Source: an uncultured Schlesneria sp. (GTDB taxonomy: Bacteria > Planctomycetota > Planctomycetia > Planctomycetales > Planctomycetaceae). Taken from it: 64,000 nt of DNA. Shown one piece after another: positions 18,565 to 27,400 of this stretch. Position 1 is the stretch's first letter. Each line of letters starts with the position of its first letter. Where the stretch lies: the NCBI GenBank assembly GCA_903840265.1, contig CAIMFH010000022.1, forward strand, positions 1 through 64,000. Reading direction: 5' to 3'. The notes under the pieces were generated by a model. That model made no database searches. It had not been told where the DNA came from and saw only the letters and a list, made by a program, of their open reading frames with translations. The position numbers and the translations under genes were made by a program.

Positions 18565-20811
18565 TCAATTCGGCGTCTTAATGGTCGGCAGCGGGAATTG
18601 TCGCAGCCGTTCTCCAACCAGAGCCTGGTTGGGACGAAGCGTTCCCATCACACCAGCCAAGGCAGCCTTGATGGTTGGGTTGTCGGCCGACACCCAGGCT
18701 TCATGAACCGCTCCGACTTCGTCCTTCGTCAGCAGCAGCCCAAAGCGCTGGATATGAAAGCCCAATTGCAACCCGGCAGCTTGTCGAAGTGGCGGATCCA
18801 GTTGTGGATTTGAGGCGACTTCGGCCAACCGGCGTTGCGCTGAACCAGTACCAATACTACTGAGAGCGGCCAGAGCATTCCCCCCGACATCCGGATCTTC
18901 AGCCACGATCGCGATCTCTTTTTCCGCAGTGGCGACATCGAAGATCTGTGAATTGCGATTAGTCGCGATCAACGACAGCCAATAGGCGCTGGCGATCTTT
19001 TGTTGACTACGCTCCTGGGGCGAGATCGGCGGCGACTTGGCCTCTCGTGTCAGTGGAGCGAACTGTCGACCGAAATCCGATGAGGTGCTGGATTCGGCGA
19101 TGAACATCGCAGGCTTATTACGAGCAACCAGTCGGGCCACGCTGTTGCGAACATCTTCGGCACCATACACGACAATCGGGATCGCCGCAGTCCTGGAATC
19201 GGCTCGCAGGTTCGACAACGTTTGCGTCAGATCCCAGCGGATACAGTTGGCATGGACCACCACGATTTCGACGCCGGCAGTGGTCGCAGCCCGTTCAAAA
19301 CCGTCGCGTCCCGTCGTAGCTGTCACGGGTTCGTATCCCAATTCCGCCAGATAAGATCCAGCCTCGCTGGCGCGAGCCGAATCCGCATCAATAATGATCG
19401 CCGTCGCTTGGCCAGGATCAGTCAATGCTCGCGTCAGGATCGAAACGACTCGACTGGCATTCGGGAACGCCACGCGGGGTTCCATTCTCAGAATGGCCAC
19501 GGCAGCGGCAAACTGCACGCGGGTATCTGGTGAATTCAGTGCCGCCAGCACAGGTGACTTCAAGCCTTTTTGACCAAGCAACTGTTCGCGAGTCCCAATC
19601 TGGCCGAGAACTTCCAGGGCTGCCACGGCGGTGGCTCGTTGATCGGCCGACAGCGCGTCAGCCAGGACGTTGGCGACAGTCGTTTCGCCCGCGGTCACCG
19701 CCAGATACATGGCCGTCCCAGGCAGTGGCTCGCGCGCTTTATCCCAACCTTGTTGCAGCACTTCTAAACCCAGCAACGAAGCCAGGTATTGTTGCTGTGG
19801 TTCTGGTTGATCTGGCGACATCGCCAGCGACTGGCTGGCGAATCGAGTCGACAGCAGGATCGAAGCGATTTGCGGTGAGTACGTCTTGGCAACAACCGTC
19901 TGCTGCTCGGGATCCCAGCCCCAGATTGTCACGGTGCCAGCTTCGTCACGTGGCAACAACGCCGAATTCTCGTACAGCATTCGCGACAAACGACGCAATT
20001 CAACAGACGCTTCCACGGAAGAGAGTCGTTCGGTACGGCTCGTGCCCACCAATTTGTTCAACGCCTGGTGAGCCGCCATCCGCACACCCAACGGCTGGTC
20101 TTCCGCAAACGCGGGGAACCACAAATACGGAATCGCTTCTTTCGCTTCGAGTGTTGCCAGAATTCCAATGATGGCCGCTCGGACGCGTTCTTGCGGCGTA
20201 TCAAGAGCCCCCAGCAGCGGCGGCACAATCTGCCGTCCCATGCGGATCAGGGCGTAGACCAACTGGTCTTGCTGGCCTTCCATATTGGGTTGGCTCATCT
20301 GTCGAATCACCTGCGGAACCGCTCGCGGTCCGGCATTTCGCAATTCTGTGATGGCCAATTCGCGTTGAGCGGATCCCTGGCTGAGTCGAGCGAGCAAGGC
20401 ATCGACGAAGGCAGGATCTTCCGACTGCTTTCGCGATGCGGCGTTCAGTCGATCGAGCAGGTCAGACGACAGCGGTTGCAAATCTTTGATGCGGGCCAGC
20501 TTCAGGAACTCACCGGTGCCATGCTTATCGCGCATCGCCATCAGCATCGCGTCGTCAGGTGCCGAAGCTTCGAACTGCTCGAGATACTTGCGAGCCAGAT
20601 CGACGCGGGCCAGGTCCACCATCAACAACGTCGCGGCGAATGATTCCTCTGGAGTCTTCGGCTCCACCAGTAATGGCGACGGTTCGATTCCCACCACCTT
20701 GCCCGGTAACGGAGCGGGTGGTGCGGGTTGAGCTTGAATCGTTGAGGAATACACCAGTAGGCAGGCCGCATACGCAGCACTGACAACCAGTATTTCTCGA
20801 AGCCGGGGCAT
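18565..20811 (-). CDS. Secreted HEAT-repeat protein with degenerate receiver domain
   Basis: Starting at MPRLREILVVSAAYAACLLV, which reads as a signal peptide, the product has 748 residues. The frame is open for 82 codons upstream, so the start rests on the signal peptide. About residues 90-460 show HEAT-like helical repeats (QRELAITELRNAGPRAVPQVIRQ, ERVRAAIIGILATLEAKEAIPYL). About 470-580 form a response-regulator-like fold: acidic IIIDADSA, then VVVHANC where the phospho-acceptor Asp should be, then PIVVYGAED with Tyr for the switch Thr. Phosphorylation is therefore unlikely. HEAT-like repeats resume to the end. It probably acts as a scaffold outside the cytoplasm. Confidence 0.8.
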   Translation of the reverse strand: MPRLREILVVSAAYAACLLVYSSTIQAQPAPPAPLPGKVVGIEPSPLLVEPKTPEESFAATLLMVDLARVDLARKYLEQFEASAPDDAMLMAMRDKHGTGEFLKLARIKDLQPLSSDLLDRLNAASRKQSEDPAFVDALLARLSQGSAQRELAITELRNAGPRAVPQVIRQMSQPNMEGQQDQLVYALIRMGRQIVPPLLGALDTPQERVRAAIIGILATLEAKEAIPYLWFPAFAEDQPLGVRMAAHQALNKLVGTSRTERLSSVEASVELRRLSRMLYENSALLPRDEAGTVTIWGWDPEQQTVVAKTYSPQIASILLSTRFASQSLAMSPDQPEPQQQYLASLLGLEVLQQGWDKAREPLPGTAMYLAVTAGETTVANVLADALSADQRATAVAALEVLGQIGTREQLLGQKGLKSPVLAALNSPDTRVQFAAAVAILRMEPRVAFPNASRVVSILTRALTDPGQATAIIIDADSARASEAGSYLAELGYEPVTATTGRDGFERAATTAGVEIVVVHANCIRWDLTQTLSNLRADSRTAAIPIVVYGAEDVRNSVARLVARNKPAMFIAESSTSSDFGRQFAPLTREAKSPPISPQERSQQKIASAYWLSLIATNRNSQIFDVATAEKEIAIVAEDPDVGGNALAALSSIGTGSAQRRLAEVASNPQLDPPLRQAAGLQLGFHIQRFGLLLTKDEVGAVHEAWVSADNPTIKAALAGVMGTLRPNQALVGERLRQFPLPTIKTPN

Positions 20812-21286
20812 TCGCTGACTCCACTGCCCGCCGTTGAATTCCGTCCTCTGACGCAGAGACGGCGTTTCTTCGGCGTATTGGTCGCTTTGAGGAATAGCCA
20901 CTGATAGTACGAACGCTCTCGGGGGCGAAACAACGACAAAGCAGGACCCAGCACGAATTTCATCGCACTCGTCCGAAGTCGAATCGACCGATGACGGACT
21001 GCTATTCAGCAAAGTCGGTGCAATGCGACTGTCCCAACGCTCTCTCAGGCACGGCATTAGGAACGTAAGGATCGCTCCGGTCGTTCAGATCCTGCGTCCG
21101 GTGCCACCCATACCGGTTACACCGATCCTAACGGCGAGAAAAGCTCGTGAGCCAAGCATCGGGGCTCGGCAACTCGCAGTATCCGCCGACGCTCACCGAA
21201 TTCGCCTTTCGGCCCAACGGGCCAGCCGTTCACTTAGCCCGGCCCCTGAGGGCTCTTTGTACCACACAGTGGCGAGTCGAAAAAAA
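20812..21286. other. Intergenic region, no convincing gene
   Basis: The first 246 bases are an open extension of the HEAT gene with no recognisable protein features; the rest is non-coding. It separates the HEAT gene from the cassette-array remnant. Confidence 0.4.
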
Positions 21287-21616
21287 TCAATTCCACCGGG
21301 TGTCTGGTCCAAATGAATTCCAAGCAGTGGAAAGATCATGAAGCCGTTGGAGTCCGAACCAAAGGGTTTGGGTACCGGGTTGGGTCGACTTTCGGATGAC
21401 GTATCCCCCCAGTGACGCGATCATGCGCACGATTTCATTGACTGTCGGCGGCAGGGTGGCCGGGTCTGGAGCGTCTTCGCGAAGACCCGGTCTGTCATCA
21501 CGCATCCAAGTTTCATGGACATTGCAGCAGTCGACTCCCGGCCACATCTCGCTAGGGTGGCCGAACCAGAGCATTTGACGGCAGTCGCGGCAGACCAAGC
21601 AGCCAAAGATACTCAA
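21287..21616 (-). pseudogene. Cassette ORF joined to an IS4-type transposase C-terminal remnant
   Basis: The frame from a TTG at 21616 (GGAG eight bases before it) encodes about 50 residues with CLVCRDCRQMLWFG, a double CxxC-like start typical of small cassette proteins. It then passes into about 55 residues (PPTVNEIVRMIASLGGYVIR, KSTQPGTQTLWFGLQRLHDL) that match the C-terminal end of IS4-family transposases (usual IARLGGxxxRKxDGxPGxxTLWRGLQRL). The transposase has lost its DDE domain, so this is a remnant. The join suggests the cassette gene was broken by an insertion that later decayed. The original cassette function is unknown. Confidence 0.6.
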
Positions 21617-21638
21617 TTGGTATGCTCCGTAGTCTTCG

Positions 21639-21716
21639 GCCGAGCGCCTGGCTTCAGCGGAGGATTTGCCGTGGCAAAGCGAAGGCGAATACGTCGGCTG
21701 GAAGCACTTGTTGGGC
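21639..21716 (-). other. attC-like site 4 (degenerate R')
   Basis: Reading the minus strand, GCCCAAC (21710-21716) is the R''-type box. GCTTCCAGCCGA can pair with TCCGCTGAAGC, leaving one unpaired G, as in attC stems. The closing box is GCTCGGC (21639-21645), one base off GTTCGGC. The altered R' suggests a site that can no longer recombine well. Confidence 0.6.
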
Positions 21717-21723
21717 CTGACAC

Positions 21724-22152
21724 TCAAGTGCCTGACAACTGATATTTGATGAAACCAGCAGCGGATTCGCGGACGCGCGCCGATGCAAGTGGATGCTCAA
21801 GGACGGCCCGCAATTGAGCAAGCCACCGCCCCCGTACTGCTTGTTCTGTTGAGGCGTTAATGATTCTGTTAACCATCCACACGGTGAGGTCGGTCGGCTG
21901 ACGGATTAACGATAGCTCAAGCGCAGTCTCGTATCCTGAGATGAGTTCGAGTTCATGCACTAATGGGCCAGGCGAACCGAAGTCCGCTTCTGGGAACCGC
22001 TCTAGCAGAGCGAACATCGCCGGCACTGCCCTCTCTCGATGCGTTAATTCTCCGAAGCCGTCGAGCAAGACATACTGATGATGCGTGTCGTCATTGCCGT
22101 CCGGCACGAATGCATCGAGAGCCGCGATGACTGCTTCCATAGAGGCGAACAT
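21724..22152 (-). CDS. Cassette gene 3, small acidic protein, possible immunity type
   Basis: The 142-residue acidic protein begins MFASMEAVIAALDAFVPDGNDD only 7 bases after the R' box GTTGGGC of the preceding attC site, and ends 7 bases before the next R'' box, the tight fit expected of a gene cassette. Predicted to be all-helical, with phrases (LLERFPEADFGSPGPLVHELE) similar in style to the immunity proteins of contact-dependent toxins. That likeness is by style only and the function is unknown. No ribosome site is visible. Confidence 0.7.
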   Translation of the reverse strand: MFASMEAVIAALDAFVPDGNDDTHHQYVLLDGFGELTHRERAVPAMFALLERFPEADFGSPGPLVHELELISGYETALELSLIRQPTDLTVWMVNRIINASTEQAVRGRWLAQLRAVLEHPLASARVRESAAGFIKYQLSGT

Positions 22153-22159
22153 TTCGTAG

Positions 22160-22267
22160 GCCCAACGTTCAAGGTAACTTGCCCGCGATGAACAACGGGC
22201 TTCCCATCAACACACCGACACTCTGAACCGCCACCGACTGTGGGTCAAATTGACCATCGCGTTCGGC
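22160..22267 (-). other. attC-like site 3
   Basis: On the minus strand the 108-bp site runs from GCCGAAC (22261-22267) to a perfect GTTRRRY box, GTTGGGC (22160-22166). Inner arms GGTCAATTTGACCC and GGGCAAGTTACC pair, with extra bases in the first arm. It is very similar to the site at 23113-23220. Confidence 0.75.
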
Positions 22268-22311
22268 CCGGATCGCGATCAGAGTTGAAGTTGTTTCCTT
22301 GCATTTTTTGC

Positions 22312-22575
22312 TCAAGGAAACCTCGCAACAAAGGCGTCTATCTCCGCATCGTCGGCTTTCCAATCCATTCCACGCATCTCGTAAAGCACAACTAATCCGA
22401 GGAGCGACACCGGGTCTTCGGAGAGGAATTCATCGCCCCCTTTTAGAGCCTGCCATGTCTCCTCGTGCTCGCTCACGCCGATACGAGTCACCAAATAACC
22501 CTTCGCAAGGAGTACAAGATAAGCAGGTACGATCGTGTTCGCGGCGGACGCGATCTTGACTTGTTTGGCCACCAC
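22312..22575 (-). CDS. Cassette gene 2, small unknown protein
   Basis: About 87 residues (VVAKQVKIASAANTIVPAYL, then a Glu/Asp-rich C-terminus). The frame stays open into the attC site upstream, so GTG codons at 22575, 22572 or 22587, all within 17 bases of the R' box, are the likely starts. The stop is followed 44 bases later by the next attC site. It looks soluble. I do not recognise a family. Confidence 0.6.
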   Translation of the reverse strand: MVAKQVKIASAANTIVPAYLVLLAKGYLVTRIGVSEHEETWQALKGGDEFLSEDPVSLLGLVVLYEMRGMDWKADDAEIDAFVARFP

Positions 22576-22588
22576 TACGCCCTTCACA

Positions 22589-22663
22589 GCCGAACATTCC
22601 AACCAACAGACCCACACTTTGAACCGCCTGCGGCTGCGGGTCAAGTTGACCGCTTGGTTCGGC
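22589..22663 (-). other. attC-like site 2 (short form)
   Basis: A 75-bp site bounded on the minus strand by GCCGAAC (22657-22663) and GTTCGGC (22589-22595). The first arm AGCGGTCAACTTGACCCGC is nearly the same as in the longer sites; GACCC pairs with GGGTC and CAAC with GTTG. The long internal segment of the other two sites is missing. Confidence 0.65.
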
Positions 22664-22683
22664 GCGACGACAGCATGGCTTTG

Positions 22684-23088
22684 TTATTTACGCTTCTTGT
22701 ATCGACCAGGAATCGCAAGGAGTTTCTCAACATCACGAGATAACGGACGCCAGACGCTCATGAACGCATCAATGGACGCCTTGTCTTCCTCCGGCCAATT
22801 GATACCAGCACTTACTTTTGTCGTTAGCTCGCAATCACCTACCGTCACAGTCAACCAATAATGTGGGAAGTCATCGACATGCCCATCGTACTCGGGTTTA
22901 AGTTTTGCGAGGGCGTCGGCACATACTTGGATCCGAGAGTCCGGAAATGCCATCTCGAAAATCCGTTCAGTTCGCCTACCTTTGTCGCGCCATGATGCCT
23001 CTATAATCGCGGTACCATGTGCGGCCTCCAGCACCCAAGTTACAAGGTGTTCAGAGAATCCATCGAAGTGCTCTGCGTGTAGGTGCAT
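22684..23088 (-). CDS. Cassette gene 1, unknown protein
   Basis: The 134-residue protein starts at the ATG 24 bases after the R' box of the attC site at 23113 (a TTG two codons earlier is also possible, with GGAG between them). It ends with KLLAIPGRYKKRK 20 bases before the next attC site. It is a mixed alpha/beta soluble protein with conserved-looking aromatic stretches (HYWLTVTVGDCELTTKV). It has no relation visible to the other cassette genes. Function is unknown. Confidence 0.7.
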   Translation of the reverse strand: MHLHAEHFDGFSEHLVTWVLEAAHGTAIIEASWRDKGRRTERIFEMAFPDSRIQVCADALAKLKPEYDGHVDDFPHYWLTVTVGDCELTTKVSAGINWPEEDKASIDAFMSVWRPLSRDVEKLLAIPGRYKKRK

Positions 23089-23112
23089 CTCCAATGGTTC
23101 AATTCCAATACT

Positions 23113-23220
23113 GCCGAACGTTCATGGTAACTTGCCCGCGATGAACAACGGGCTTCCAATCAATACACCAACACTGTGGACCGCCAGCGACGGCGGGTCA
23201 AGTTGACCGCTTCGTTCGGC
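23113..23220 (-). other. attC-like site 1 with extrahelical bases
   Basis: On the minus strand GCCGAAC (23214-23220) pairs with GTTCGGC (23113-23119). The inner arm GGTCAACTTGACCCGC pairs fully with GCGGGCAAGTTACC except for one C and one A that are left unpaired in the first arm. Protruding extrahelical bases on one arm are the hallmark that lets the integrase pick the bottom strand of attC. This is the best-formed site of the array. Confidence 0.8.
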
Positions 23221-23783
23221 CTGGTCGATAGTATGATCTCGAACGAAGAACTCGGACTCCGCACGGCAGTGTGGCCGGGGCTGGACCAACGGGAAGCCCC
23301 GGTCGATGGTCGATCGACCTTGATAGCAAGTGCCGCGTGAACAAACCGGGGCTTCGCGAAACGCTCCGGCACCGGCTACCCGTTGTGTGTGACGGCGTGC
23401 ATTCAGCGACGGCATGACTCAAGATCGCGATCTGTCACAAAACATCCACTTTTTTGAGGAAAACCGCCAAAAACAGGCCCATTTTGTCCCCCAACGTCAA
23501 AAACTGTCCGTGGCTGTCAAAAGCTGACAGTCGACCAAACAGTATTTCCTCAACAAACAGTCAAAATCTCCGAAATGACATCTAGCGTCACGCACGAAGG
23601 AATGGCATAAAGCACGAGTGCTTTGTCAACGCTTAATTGTGGGGTAGCTGGGGTTGAGGGCCTTGCCCGAACCCCCAGAATCTTCTGAGCTTGAATCGTG
23701 TCGGACGAACAAACCCAACCCTAATTCGTGACTGTGACAATGCACTAGAGCCAAGAAACCCGATTTTCCCGTGGACCGTAACC

Positions 23784-23837
23784 AACGGCCACACCTGTTG
23801 ACGGCGAGTGATCGTCAACACGTGTGGCCGTTTTTTT
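23784..23837 (+). terminator. Strong hairpin with T-tract, no gene upstream
   Basis: Bases 23784-23803 pair with 23813-23832 over 20 bp with one mismatch, with a 9-base loop, and run straight into TTTTTTT on the plus strand. This is the form of an intrinsic terminator read left to right, yet no plus-strand gene precedes it. Confidence 0.6.
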
Positions 23838-24007
23838 GTGGGAGGCAGATCGATGTGTCAGTCGCAACACCGCCATTCTCAGTTTCTGCCTAGACATCCC
23901 ACTGACAAAATCGACCACCCCCCCAAAAACCTGCCATGGACTGACAAATTCTGCCATTTCGTAATGTTCGAGCCCAACCCACTGCCGAAATCGGACGGTC
24001 AGGGACG

Positions 24008-24259
24008 TTGTGTCATGCGCGACCACTCTGTCGTCATTCCCGCGAAGGCGGGAATCCAGAAGATGGACATTGGACTTCCCTATTCAATCCCCGTACATAT
24101 CATCGGACGACGGAGCAGGGAATTGCGTTGTGACAGATCGCTGGATTCCCGCCTTCGCGGGAATGACGAACATCAGACAAGGTTGTGTCATGCGCTGTCC
24201 GTCCCTTGGCTCTCAGCCCTTAGCCCTCAGCCTCCCCGTTCCGTCAGTTGTGTCATGCG
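24008..24259. repeat. REPIN-like inverted pair inside TTGTGTCATGCG repeats
   Basis: TCGTCATTCCCGCGAAGGCG (from 24031) and its inverted copy (to about 24170) are each palindromes (TTCCCGCGAAGGCGGGAA), separated by about 80 bases. TTGTGTCATGCGC occurs on both sides (24008-24020 and 24183-24195), with a 12-base copy at 24248-24259. Confidence 0.65.
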
Positions 24260-24409
24260 GACCCGGTCTCGCCTTGAGAAGTCCTGCGAGCGAGAGACGT
24301 CGTGCTGTGGTATCTCATTTGGTATTGCCCGAGTATCCTAGGCATCCTGGTTGCAACGCTGTTGTCATGATCAAGCCAACTGCTGCTTGAGACTTTGGAA
24401 ATCGCTCGC

Positions 24410-27400
24410 ATGGCTTTTCGCATTACTCGCTGTTTCATGATCCTCAGTTTTGGCTTGGTCCTGATACCAGTCAGCCAGAGCTTCGCGGATGACGGCAAGA
24501 TCTCGTTCAATCGCGACATCCGGCCGATCCTGTCGGACTACTGCTTTCAATGCCACGGCCCTGATGAACATAAGCGGCAGGCGGGGTTGCGACTGGATCT
24601 GAAAGAGCCCGCGACAAAGGCCGCAGAATCCGGCCACGTCGCGATCGTGCCGGGAAAATCCGCTGCCAGCGAACTGGTCAAGCGGATCCTCACCGCAGAT
24701 CCCGATTTGCAGATGCCCCCCGCCAGTGCCAACAAGAAGTTGACGGCAGGTCAGATCGATCTCTTGAAACGCTGGATCGATCAGGGTGCGGAGTATCAGG
24801 GACACTGGGCATTTCTAGCCGTCGACCGCCCAACCCCACCCACGAAGAAGAACGCCTGGGCTCGGAACCCGATCGATCAGTTTGTGCTAGCCAAGTTGGA
24901 GGACGAGAGCCTGACGCCATCGCCCGAAGCCAGTCGCGAGACGCTGATCCGACGTGTGTCACTTGATTTGATTGGCTTGCCTCCCACCCCCGCCGAGGTG
25001 GCTGTGTTCCTCGCCGACAAATCACCACAAGCCTACGAAAAGGTCGTCGATCGACTGCTGTTGTCCCCGCGATACGGCGAGCGGATGGCACTGCAATGGC
25101 TCGATTTCGCTCGCTATGCCGACAGCAACGGCTATCAGACTGATGGCAGTCGCTATCAATGGCCCTGGCGAGACTGGGTCATCAAAGCGTTCAACCAAAA
25201 CCAGCCGTTCGATCAGTTCACCATCGAACAACTGGCGGGCGATCTGTTGCCCAACCCTACCGAAGCACAAATCGTCGCCACGGGATTCAACCGCAATCAC
25301 CGGCTGAACGGAGAAGGGGGGATCATCGCCGAAGAATGGCGAGTCGAGACCGTCATCGACCGCGTGGAAACGACCGGCATGACCTGGATGGCACTGACAC
25401 TGAATTGCTGTCGCTGTCACGATCACAAATACGACCCGATCGCGCAGCGCGAGTTCTACCAGTTCTTCTCGTTCTTCAACAACGTGGCGGAGAGCGGGAC
25501 GCTGCAGGGAGACTCGAAGAACACCGATCCACTGATCACCGTTCCGACCGAGGAACAACTCTCTGAACTGAAACGGCTTGACGGCGAAATCGCGCGAAGC
25601 GAGCAGCAGTCCCTTGAGATCGCGAAACAAATTCCGGCGTTCATCGCCGCCTGGGAACCCGACTTCAAAGCCAAGCTATCCGCCGGAAATGGAACCGTCT
25701 GGCAGATCCTGCATCCGAAGCAAGTCACGTCCGACGGAGGTGCCACACTCGCCAGACAAGACGACGGCTCTTACCTCGCCAGCGGCACGAATCCGCAAAA
25801 CGATGTTTACACCATTGCCAGCGATGTCTCGCCCGGTCAATTAAGTGGACTGTTGCTGGAATGCCTGCCCGACCCAAGCCTGCCGATGCAAAGCCTGGGT
25901 CGGTACTCGAACGGGAACTTTGTTCTGTCGGCGATCGAAGCCGAGATCTCTTCACCAGACTTGCCTGCCGCACTGCAAGTCAAATTCAACCGTGCGGAAG
26001 CGACCTACTCACAGCGTGGCTGGGAAATCGGTTTGATTCTGGATGGCAATCCAAACAACGGCTGGGCCGTCGACGGACCGACTCGACGCGATCAAACCAA
26101 CGCGATGTTCCTCGCCGAATCACCGGTGACCATTCCGGCAAACGCGACTCTGACAGTTCGCCTGAAGCACGCTGCGCTGAATCAACACAACATCGGTCGG
26201 TTTCGCCTGTCGATGACATCGCTGCCGCCCAGCACGGTGAAACTCGACGGTGCCAAGTTTCCGGAATCTCTCAAGCAGATCCTGGCCATCGACGCCGACA
26301 AACGATCGCCCGATCAAAAGGCGGAACTGGAGAAGTTCTTCAGAGCGAATATCGACAGCCCCTGGAAGCAGGCTGAAGCCGTCGTTGCGGGACTCAAGGA
26401 ACAGAAGAACAAGCTCGCCGCGGCCGCTCCGAACGTGATGGTCATGCGCGAACTTCCACAACCCCGCGATGCCTTCATTCTCATTCGCGGTGAATACGAC
26501 AAGCCCGGCGACAAAGTCTCGGCGGGACTTCCCAAGGCGTTTCCACCGCTCCCTGCCGGAGCAGCGCCGAACCGACTCGGCTTGGCTCAATGGCTCGTCG
26601 ATCCGTCGCACCCGCTCACGTCGCGCGTCTGGGTGAATCGCGCCTGGGAACGGTTCTTCGGAACGGGCTTGGTGAAAACATCCGAGAACTTCGGTTCCCA
26701 GGCCGACTTCCCCTCGCATCCCGAGTTGCTCGATTGGCTGGCCGCGGAATTCATGCAGCCAACCGTCGCCACGTCGGTCGATTCTGGGATGGCAAACCAA
26801 CAACTGGCGAAGCCTTGGGATATGAAGGCGATCCAGAAGCTGATGGTCATGAGTGCTACGTATCGTCAATCGTCGCATGTCACGAAAGAACTCGTCGAGC
26901 GTGATGTCGAAAACCGCCTGCTGGCACGCGGCCCGCGATTCCGATTATCCGGCGAGACACTGCGCGATCAGGCCTTGGCAGCCAGTGGCCTGCTGGTCGA
27001 CAAGATTGGCGGCGCGAGCGTTCGGCCGTACATGCCCGAAGGAGTCTGGGACGAAACCAGCCGCTACGGTGATCTGCGAGGTTACAAGCATGATGCAGGC
27101 GAAGGACTCTATCGCCGCACGATGTACACGATCTGGAAGCGGACTGCCGCTCCACCGACGATGCTCCTATTCGACGCGCCGAACCGCGAAGTCTGCACAG
27201 TCAAACGGTCACGCACCAACACACCGCTGCAAGCGTTGTCGTTGCTTAACGAGATCACCTACGTCGAGGCCGCACGCAAGCTCGCCGAACGAATGCTGAC
27301 GGAAGGGGGCACCACAACCGCCGAGCGGCTGGCGTATGGCTTCCAACTCACCACATCGCGACAGCCGACCGCCAATGAATTGAAAGTCCTGAACGAAGGT

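Larger units (their letters stand above)
21639..23220 (-). mobile_element. Integron gene-cassette array lacking integrase (CALIN)
   Basis: Four attC-like sites (21639-21716, 22160-22267, 22589-22663, 23113-23220) alternate with small genes that all read on the minus strand. Each gene ends within 8-45 bases of the next site and the following gene starts 1-26 bases after it. This packing, common polarity, unrelated unknown genes and recurrent imperfect palindromes are what integron cassette arrays look like. No intI gene is visible up to the gene at 24410 or anywhere else in the window. An IS4 remnant lies at the left end. Function of the cassettes is unknown. Confidence 0.75.
23221..24409. other. 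1.2-kb non-coding region
   Basis: No credible gene is seen. Contents from left to right: a G+C-rich 200-bp stretch with inverted GAAGCCCCGG motifs (about 23274-23356) that lies where a first cassette would be; CTGTCA/TGACAG palindromes near 23510-23535; a strong hairpin plus T-tract (23784-23837); a REPIN-like pair (24032-24170); and three copies of TTGTGTCATGCG. No integrase is found. Confidence 0.5.

Noticed and set aside
20812-21057. N-terminal 82-residue extension of the HEAT protein
   Set aside because: The internal start gives a normal signal peptide, and the extension has no protein features.
21639-23220. Reading the repeats as REP elements or a CRISPR array
   Set aside because: Repeat units are imperfect, of different lengths and spaced by whole genes in one orientation, with boxes at both ends. 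This fits attC sites rather than CRISPR or REP.
23122-23415. 97-residue minus-strand frame over the first attC site
   Set aside because: Its C-terminus is the attC sequence itself and the rest is an open but low-information G+C-rich stretch. Cassette genes elsewhere in the array stop before their attC site.
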